From Lactifluus volemus (lineage: Eukaryota > Basidiomycota > Agaricomycetes > Russulales > Russulaceae): a DNA stretch of 64,000 nucleotides. Where the stretch lies: positions 85,734 to 149,733 of the forward strand of contig WTXI01000082.1 of NCBI GenBank assembly GCA_022376515.1. The letters run 5' to 3'. A program made the position numbers and the translations under genes. Positions 56,437-64,000 of the stretch are shown piece by piece; position 1 is the stretch's first letter, and every line of letters begins with the position of its first letter. The notes beneath the pieces were generated by a model. That model was not told where the DNA came from and did not search any database. It was given only the letters and a program-made list of their open reading frames with translations.

Positions 56437-57852
56437 ACTCATTTCCTTCCGACTAATTTACGCTCAACCCTCTCCCCACCACAATCTCGACCTCTGCTGA
56501 CACACTCTCCGTGCGGACTCCATCACGAGCTGCCTCGACGCCTAGTCTGGTTGTTTCGGGTGGGAACTTTGTTGCACCCCCCTTTCCCGTTCGTTTTTCG
56601 TGACCTCAAACACCTCAAGGCTTTCATGCCTCATGTCCTCCATCTCGAGTTCGATCGACGCCCACATCGTAATATGACACCTTATGCGACCTCTATGACA
56701 CCCTCACCATCACACAAGCCGTCATCCGTGGTGGGACCTCGTACGTTTTTTTCCCCCTCGATACATGCGCTTCTGCTTAAGCTTTTATACTCAGGCGGGT
56801 GTTAATTACAACTGACGTTTGGGCCCGCGGTATCGATGTACAACAAGTCTCAAATAGAAACTGTGATATTTATATCGTGTTCATTGTACCGCTCGCCTGA
56901 TTCAATTCATAGAATGAGTCTACAGCACAGATAGTGAGCTCACTGCTTCATGAATTTTTCCCCCTTTCCTGACATTCTGCCTTGAGACGAGATGCCGGTC
57001 AACGCCGCCGAGCTCATTTAGTGTCACGCTTCTTGTTGTTTTACTGCTGTAGCAGTGTTCACGCTCATCTCTCCTCGCCCCATCCGTCTCCCCCAACAAC
57101 AACATCCCTCCCTCAACAGACTCGTATCCGACTCAACCCTCAACCGATTTCACTGCGCCGCAGCGTGCATATCCTCCACATCAGTACGCGCCAAGTGTAA
57201 ACTACGCTGCACCTCCCTATGATTTCGCCGCCTACCCCGTGAGTCGCCCTTCCTTCTTACCCGAGCATTCACTGAGCCCCTCTTTAGATCGTCTCAGATA
57301 GCATATACCAGGGTGGGCAATACGGAACCCAACCCTCTCAATCGACCCGTTGCGACCACCCTGCTTCAGATGCTCCTTCTTTCCACCCATCTCTCTATGG
57401 CCCCATGGGGTACTTTGGTCCTGATGGCCAACGCAACTCGCCACCTGGCGCCCAACATCAGCCGAGCTTGATTTCGGGCGTGCGATTTGACGATATGTTT
57501 GGTGACTACTAGTATCATGACCAGTTCCGCCAACATCCGATGCCGTCGATTCCTCCATCCCGGTCAGGCATTCTCGCCGATGCCTCTGGACAACTCGTTA
57601 CTTGCAGGGGGGCAACCGCCCTATCCCAAAGAGTAGAGTCGAGAACCATCGATGCCACGTCCCCCAACTCCTATGTATTGCGCCCACTCACGGCCTGCTC
57701 TCTATTGTCCTGCTTCGCCGTTTTTTGGACTATGAACATGAACTACTTGGTTTTCGACAAATCGGGGGAGCTTCTCGGGGAATTTACCCAAATTCGCACT
57801 AGCTACAATACCTGAGCACGCTGACTTTTTAAAACCAAAATTAGGGGAAATT
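56437..57852. repeat. Long inverted duplication, right arm
   Basis: Mirror of 49441-50640. The best match is 56437-56840, where the plus-strand frame (FRVGTLLHPPFPFVFRDLKH) equals the minus-strand frame of the left arm. The second is 57735-57852. A third, shorter relative of the same sequence lies just upstream at about 56235-56320 in the opposite orientation. Confidence 0.8.
57050..57720 (+). pseudogene. Decayed Pro/Gln/Tyr-rich coding segment
   Basis: One frame reads PPSTDSYPTQPSTDFTAPQR, then QYAPSVNYAAPPYDFAAYP, an intron GTGAGT...TTTAG, SDSIYQGGQYGTQPSQSTRC, YFGPDGQRNSPPGAQHQPS and GVRFDDMFGDY. It then hits a stop inside a continuing protein-like frame (HDQFRQHPMPSIPPSRSGIL). A further shift follows near 57610. 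Low-complexity protein of unknown role, now broken. It lies between the matching blocks of the right arm and just upstream of the DUF6698 gene, and might be its lost 5' part. Confidence 0.45.
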
Positions 57853-58200
57853 TTTCGATGAGTCAAGTGACGCGTGCTATACCACTTTGTGCCGGCGCTG
57901 AGAAGCACAATGTTCTGGATCAGTGACCTTACTATTTTCAGATTGGACCAAGCTCTATTGTTTTACCATGTCCACGGCATCAAACAGCGTACTTTCGTAC
58001 GTCATTTCATTGACAGGGCCCTTTAATTTAAGTGATTAATCGGCTATACTGAGCCACATGTTTCTTTATGTTCACAGTTTCGCTACCCAAACAGAGAATA
58101 TGGCATTCGGGATCGCCTCAAACGCCCACCTGAAGACGAATAAAAAAACCCCACGCTGTTTCGCATTATCGACGCCCTCCAAGTCTGAGTCTTGTCGACT

Positions 58201-59775
58201 ATGCCCCTCTCTTATAATGATTCCAACCCCTCTGATGAACATGTTTTGTCAGATGAATGTGATTCCGATGATGACCCTCGTTCAGAGCTATCTCCATCAA
58301 CTCTTTCAATACTTTCACTTCCGGAATTGCGTGAGGTGTGTGCCTTCATCACGCTCTGTTTTCTGCCGCGACGGAATTTCACTGGGCTATGTTTAGGCGC
58401 TTAGGAAGACCCAACTAGACAATCAAAACCTCACGCAGAAGTACAAGGCGTTGAAGCTGAGGTGTAGCCAGCTGGAGTCGACCATCAAGTCCACTCGCAC
58501 AAAGAAAGGCCGGAAGTCTGACCTGAGTGGTGAAGACAGGGAGATCACACATGCAGGAGGGAGGTTCGCGCTCATTGGTGAGCTTTGGGTCGACGCCGCT
58601 ATCCTCAAGTTCGACCGCCCCATGTCCGTGGACCCTTTGAATCCTGCCCGTTACGAGAGCCCACGTGAGGGGGAGTTTGCTATCTTGGCTGAGGTGTATG
58701 AGTCGCTTCCGGAACACCTTCAGCAGGCGCTTTCGGATAAGAAGCGTCAAGCGAGCTTCATAACCACTGTGAGTCCCCTATCTGAGCATTGCCTATGTAT
58801 TGATTGAAGCTTCCATTATAGTTTCATGTCAGTTTAAATCAAGAACGTGCCAACACCATTGCCACTGCACGCCGAATTGCAGGAACTATCCTCGATTTGG
58901 ATGGAAAGTATTTTGATAGCCGGTATGATCGTACTACTGTCCTAGAACTCAATGAACTGCTCCACGATCCTGGGAAGCCTGGGGAGCGGTACCCACTGTG
59001 GCCGCCATTGCTCTTCCCATTAGGGGATTGTAGAAGCAAATTCCCATTTCAAGTTGAAGCACTTCCCAAGGTAAGTTGTGGGGTTATTTCAAGCAGCATG
59101 CATACTAACGGCAACTAGTTATTAAAGGGCATACTTTTTGGTATTTCAGCAATTCATGGTGAGACTACAGGAAGACGTCCTGGAAGGAGTTCTCTATGGG
59201 GGGTCACAAAGACAACCCCAGGCATGATTGCCGGTGCAGCCACAGTGGTATGTCCCAAATTACTTTATCTTATCCCTGACTTACTTAGTTTGCTCGCGAT
59301 TACATAGCTCACGTTTGTTTGCGGGCCCGACACAACATTCAATGGGAATGGACGTTGCCAAAGTGGTGTTAACTGGAAGAACCGCTTCTCCCTCTATAAA
59401 CGCGCTATCTTACATTTCCCATCGGCATATCGTTCCTGTCTCCTTTCTTGGTATGACCAACGAGTATTTGACACCGTGCCTACTTCAGCACTTGTGGACG
59501 CTTCTGGTATCGACAATGGCCTTAGTGCCGTCAATGACCTTATCCATCGTATGCACGACACGACATTTTCACCCACAGATCCTGGACCATCTCCTGTTAT
59601 CTCAGCACCTCCTCTTCCACCACCGGAGCCTTCCCCTTCCATGCCAGCAGCAGTAGTGTCCACTGAACCTACTGATGGTGTTGCCAACGAATCTATAGCA
59701 GATGCTGGGGTCCAGAAGAAGAGGGTTGGTGCAACAGCGCGGGCTAGGCGTAAAAGGGGTACCAAGGTTACGTAG
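58201..59775 (+). CDS. DUF6698-domain protein, 448 aa, five exons
   Basis: Exons 58201-58337, 58405-58768, 58822-59070, 59119-59247 and 59308-59775 total 1347 nt with all phases closing. The start reads MPLSYNDSNPSDEHVLSDEC, with an acidic N-terminus. A coiled coil follows (NQNLTQKYKALKLRCSQLES). The DUF6698 blocks are ERANTIATARRIAGTILDLD, PLWPPLLFPLGDCRSKFPFQ, LLKGILFGISAIHG, SLWGVTKTTPGMIAGAATV, GVNWKNRFSLYKRAILHFP and LLSWYDQRVFDT. The tail is Pro-rich and ends in a basic stretch (RVGATARARRKRGTKVT). DUF6698 is a repetitive Agaricomycete family of unknown activity. It lies in the right part of element 2, and intactness suggests recent activity of the carrier. Confidence 0.82.
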
Positions 59776-61077
59776 TACAGTAGAATCACGCTTTGTTTGT
59801 GCTTTTCTAAATGATTAAAGAGTGTTTGCCTTGCCCCAAGCTCGAGACGGACAACACAACTAGATATGCAGCGACGCTATTCCGCATCGACGGGTGGTCA
59901 ATTTACGTCACAGACTACCATTCTAGAATATTGCAAATTACGGCTATTTTGGTCATATATAAGGGAAGTTCACCGCTGGTTGGTTCCTGGTCCTTTCCCT
60001 CATCTTCAAGTTTTTCCTTCCCGCATATCCAAGCCGCACACCACGCTGCGCACCCTTCTCCAGCTTTGGCTGCTCGGGCGAGTCGAGCCTAATTGGCCTT
60101 CATTCCAGACTTGCGCTTCGAACCGACTTACCTGGCCAGACTCGCAGTCGCGGGTACTGGCTTTCAGACCGTCGTCTGGGTCACATTTCGAGATCAAGTG
60201 ATAAGCCCGTTGATACAGGGTATACTTTGGTGCGTCGCGTGCCATGTGCAACGAGATCCACGACTTACCTTTGTATAGGGGTGCCGCATCCGTGTTCATA
60301 CAGCCCTTGCTACGCCCCCTTTCCAGCTGGAGGTCTCAGGGCTATGCCTAGGCCCGTCCGAGTCCATGCGGGGCTCTCCAGGTGAGCTTCATATACCGCG
60401 GGTCGACAGCAGCGCTGAGTGGGCCCGACGCAACCCGAGGCTCAGTAACGACGAGGCCACCCTCCCGACTGCGCAGCGCAAGCAACGTGCCGCCGTCGTC
60501 TACCTCACGATGGCCACCTCGTGCGTGTATTTCGTATAGACATGCGTATCCCCTTCTCACAAGCATTTTTAGCCCTGAGACTGGAATGAGATATCTGGAA
60601 ATCTATTTTTTGCACCTCACAACTACTAGGCACTTTCCTTCATTGATTGGGTCTGAGGCCAGGTCAAATGCGTACGTTCTCTCCAGACTCGCCGTGACCT
60701 CCATTTACATTCGTCAAAGCCCCGATGCCCGTTGACTGCACAAGCAACAGGTGCTGGCTGCCGTACCGTAGATCCCACCCGCGCCGTCGTCTACCTCACA
60801 GCGGCCATGCCCCTGTGCTGGCACAGGGGCAGTGCCTGGCTGCCGCACCGTGCCCTGCACCGCTTGGTAACCCCACTGGTGTCAGGCCCAAGTATGGCCA
60901 CGAACATGGCCACGACGCCAACGCTTCGAAGGAATCGCCGGAATATGGACTCGCAAAACAAGATCCCCGATGCCGCCGAGCGCGCTTTCGAATACACACG
61001 TCGTTGATGTGCTGCTGCCCACCTTGCGGGCGGCACAGCGCTGTGGTACTTTTAATTAGTTGGTATATATGGTGTAC
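59776..61077. other. Right part of element 2, no confident gene
   Basis: Plus-strand frames such as 60732-61007 (TRAVVYLTAAMPLCWHRGS) recall a nearby block at about 60480 (RKQRAAVVYLTMATS), hinting at an internal partial duplication of about 300 bp or at repeated exons. No family recognised. Confidence 0.4.
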
Positions 61078-61554
61078 AATGCGATGATGGAATATAATTT
61101 TGATAATCAAATTAGCAAGAAAAAATGAACTGATCATCGCGAGCAAAAATGATAATTGTGCAAGGCAGATAATAAGAGTATATAATCCCCTGGGCGAATT
61201 GTAATGACAGGCGGATCATCATTATCATCTTCAATTATCATGTCATGTTGGCCCATATCTGACTGTGGTAATGACATTATAAGGAGCGTTATAATGACCG
61301 TTATAATGAGATTATCAGAACCCGTGGTAATTATAATGAGCATTATCAGAATCCAGCCTTAATTATAATGATGATTATAATGTGATTATCAGAATCCAGC
61401 CTCAATTATAACGACATTATAATGGGATTATCAGATTCCAGCCTCAATTATAATGACATTATAATGGGATTATCAGAATCCAGCCTCAATTATAATAATT
61501 ATAATGGCGGTGTGCCATGATATCAAATTACATTATTATAATATGTAATAATGT
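61078..61554. repeat. Right TTATAAT array of element 2
   Basis: Four near-tandem units of about 50 bp, each containing GATTATCAGAATCCAGCCT and one or two ATTATAATG words (61310-61500), embedded in a longer TTATAAT-rich stretch. It ends at the right TIR. Confidence 0.85.
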
Positions 61555-61574
61555 CCTTTCCGAAATTTGCGACA

Positions 61575-62071
61575 TACAACGCAACTGGCACGCTGGGTCG
61601 GTCGCCTTAGGCGAGGGGCGTTGAGGGTTTACGCGGAGGGCGTCGTCCATCATGAATTCACTGCAGGCTCGAGAACCTGCAACACAAGTTGAACACTGAT
61701 ACTCCGGTGGCGGCAGGGTGCACTGGATGAAGGATTTCGTTCCATTTATTGCGCCACTGCGCCACCTCGAAGCTTAGGTCCCTCACATCCATGACATGCA
61801 CCTATAACACTTTCGTAACAACCATAAGTCTTTCTTACTTAGAATAGACTACTGCCAAATGGTCATCATACACCCACCACCACCATTTCTGATGCAAATA
61901 ACACACTTCAGTTTTCATCAATCCATGCTGTCACATTTGTGTCAGTTCCAACTCGTTAGAGTATGTGTCAATTTCTAGATAAATAACATTTGAGCAGCAT
62001 ATTCAACAAGTAATAGAAAAGCTACAAACCATCCATCATCCCATAAGCATCATCCGAGTCAAAGACTGGAT
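61575..62071. other. Intergenic to the right of element 2
   Basis: No gene recognised. Confidence 0.5.
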
Positions 62072-63660
62072 CTAGGACAAACACAAGACCATTGTCAAAA
62101 ATTTGCAAAGGTCGAGAATGGACAACATACCATGGCCACTCATCAATGCCATTCCACGTGCTTTTCGGGCCGCCAGATCCATGTCTTCTGGCCAAATACT
62201 CGTTGGACGAAGTTCATGACGTTCCAGTCTTGAACGAGCCCAGGAATCAGATGGGGCCGGTGAATCTTCGTCGTCCTTGTCCATTCGTTGCTCCTCCGAG
62301 CCACTGGAGCCCTTTGTCGATACAGGGCCACCAGTAAAGGAGATCAACGAGCTCGATTGTCCGATGCATAAGAGCAAGGACATGATCTGGGAGAGGTGTG
62401 GTGGTGCGCTAGCACGAACCATCTTAAGGTAGCGACGAAACTTTATTTCGGCATTAAGAGCAACAAGGAACACATTAGGATGTAGATCGCGTCCACGGGC
62501 CTTTGCGCGGTGATGGAAAGGGGGAAAGGGATTGCTGTTGGGATCGGTCGATTCCCGAAGGCACCGGTCTTGAGCCACAACATAAAGTTTATGACCTTGG
62601 GTCACAGGGTCATATACAACAAGTGGACTGTTGGGGAGGAAGTGTTCTGGATGCAGAGCCACTAGCTCATACTCTGGATCAACGTAGCACTGTGCAGTAA
62701 ACTTGGCCATTAAAATCAGTAACCCATACCAGTGAACATGCATGACATGGGTCACTTACATCAAGTTTACGGAAACATATATGCCCAGTCTTATCCATTT
62801 GACTCTGTCGCCAGTCATTGTTGGATTGACCATCTGTATCAGGCTATCAAGAGTCGACAAAGACGGGGTGATTGCAATCAATGCATAAACATCCAGCGAT
62901 GTGTGGATGTACGATTCAACTGCCAGTGTTCTAAATCCAGACTCATTGAACAGAACATTCGAACTTACGAAAAGCGAGATTGCAAGGCTTGTCAAGAGTA
63001 AAGTTTGTGAATGGTACGATAGCCAGGTCCTTGATTATATTTCCTGAGATGATTCAGCAACCAGGCAACATTTTCAAGCAGATATCTACTTACGACATCA
63101 CCGGGATCCCCCTTGCGGCATTGTTAACAAAGTACACAACCCGGTGTGTATACTTGACAAGCTTTGTCACCATGCAACCTTCTTCAAGTTCGATTGAAGT
63201 TGAAAGAAATCGGGCTGAACGGGTGATTTCTGGGAGCCCAACCAAAGCTGGAACAGCCGCAAATTGTCTAACAGAGATTCTGTCTTGTTTTGTTATCAGT
63301 GACATGATTGCGATACACAAGCGCCAGTCACCTCCCTTTCGGACGCCCTATATCCGGGGAGTTCAAATCGGAGTGTTAAATTTGATGAAGCACATGTTAG
63401 ATGATACTACTGGAAGTTCCCGCTCCTACAAGCTCAGCTCTCTGCGGTTTGGATTTGGACCAGTGGCATGCATGCCATTCGCTGTATGTCTCACTCGCCT
63501 ATTATTGTACACGCTAACTTCCCTTGACATCGTTTTCGCAGTTCGCGCGACTAGCATCGTGATCGCCAAAACACGCTCTGAGGCCGCCAAGGTCATCCCC
63601 AGTGTACCGACGAAGAGCCCGGTCCGCAATAGCCACATCCGGCTCGAAGAGCATATCTAA
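62072..63660 (-). CDS. Partly resolved multi-exon gene, unknown family
   Basis: The downstream exon (about 62700-62072) reads [60 protein letters not shown] and a charged tail with [20 protein letters not shown]. Upstream on the same strand, an exon ending [21 protein letters not shown] precedes a GTAAGT donor at about 62755. Further up a segment at about 63650-63530 reads [20 protein letters not shown]. The pieces look like one gene but the full chain of exons could not be closed. The opposite strand is open from 62980 to 63660 (226 codons), and I cannot exclude that the upper half is coded there instead. Confidence 0.4.
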
Positions 63661-64000
63661 CCGTGCGCTTGTATTGGCCGTCCTTGGAAGTGGGACCTGC
63701 AGACTAAGAAATCTGTTGCCCTCTGACGATACGCAAAGTCATGATGACAGTTCTTCATGAGCTCAAGGTCCGTATCTAGCTCTCCCATCCGTTCACATGA
63801 CCTTAGGTTTCTGTGTTCCGACAGGGCGCGAGTTTCGAATGGGAAGATGGTGGGGAACGCTCAGCCGCCTTGTTGTTCGCGTGGAAAAAGATTTCCCTCA
63901 GTGCCACCAAAGGGCAAGGAAATATACCTAGGAAATGCGGGTACTGCTGCTCAGTTCTTGACCAGCGCTTGCACACTTGTTCAACGTCCGAGACCGCTAC
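63661..64000. other. Window end, unresolved
   Basis: Protein-like stretches occur on both strands near the edge, but no exon can be fixed without the neighbouring sequence. Confidence 0.3.

Larger units (their letters stand above)
49120..61574. mobile_element. 12.5-kb Plavaka-type element with TTATAAT ends and cargo (element 2)
   Basis: The left TIR is TGTCGCAAATTCGGAAAGG (49120-49138). The right TIR (61555-61574), reverse-complemented, is TGTCGCAAATTTCGGAAAGG, differing by one inserted T. Both are followed inward by dense TTATAAT arrays. Enclosed are a Plavaka transposase, a cyclin gene, a long inverted duplication and a DUF6698 gene. No target-site duplication is obvious. An alternative is that nested elements share this region, with the outer TIRs belonging only to the DUF6698 part. 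Confidence 0.7.

Noticed and set aside
49137..61560. TTATAAT words as piggyBac TTAA target sites
   Set aside because: The word is TTATAA, not TTAA, occurs in arrays next to a TIR, and no piggyBac transposase is present.
13322..61574. CRISPR array
   Set aside because: The repeats are short, irregularly spaced and eukaryotic subterminal arrays; no regular repeat-spacer structure exists.
62980..63660. 226-codon plus-strand frame as a gene
   Set aside because: Long, but it looks like the antisense of minus-strand exons with splice sites; kept only as an alternative in the 62072-63660 entry.

Overview
This window is nuclear DNA from a filamentous basidiomycete, most likely an Agaricomycete. The evidence is short 45-65 bp GT-AG introns with CTAAC-like branch sites, F-box proteins of the Agaricomycete type, DUF6532 and DUF6698 proteins, chloroperoxidase-type (family 2) heme peroxidases, and two Plavaka-type DDE transposases. 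The species cannot be told from sequence alone. All family assignments are recognised by eye and none was checked by a search.

Layout. From 1 to about 7.9 kb is a decayed tandem duplication: an F-box gene plus a second basidiomycete gene family, each present twice, with the left unit interrupted by about 2.5 kb holding another gene. From 9 to 12.6 kb are ordinary host genes: a disordered protein and a three-exon C2H2 zinc-finger protein. At 13,322-21,337 is a mobile element with terminal inverted repeats (TIRs) and CTTGT-rich ends. It carries a DUF6532 gene and a Plavaka transposase, divergently transcribed. From 21.3 to 24.5 kb I see nothing coding. From about 24.5 to 33.1 kb is a 4.6-kb tandem segmental duplication, each unit with one intact family 2 peroxidase; the second unit ends with two intron-bearing tRNA-Tyr-like genes. 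From 34 to 38.8 kb are a PP2C-like protein that has lost its metal-binding residues and a long disordered protein. COX17 lies at 42.0-42.5 kb.

The right third is dominated by mobile DNA. A 4.6-kb TIR element with CTAGT-rich ends lies at 43.1-47.7 kb. A 584-bp MITE-like element with perfect 41-bp TIRs lies at 48.3-48.8 kb. A 12.5-kb element lies at 49,120-61,574, with a TGTCGCAAATT TIR and dense TTATAAT arrays at both ends. It encloses a Plavaka transposase, a Pho80/Pcl-type cyclin with a frameshift, a long internal inverted duplication and an intact five-exon DUF6698 gene. A partly resolved multi-exon gene occupies 62-63.7 kb.

The most notable theme is three unrelated-looking TIR elements in one window. 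Each has its own short-motif subterminal array (CTTGT, CTAGT, TTATAAT), and the two large ones pair a Plavaka transposase with Agaricomycete DUF genes or a cyclin as apparent cargo. Exon models with exact coordinates are given where splice sites and phase close. Where they do not, that is stated.
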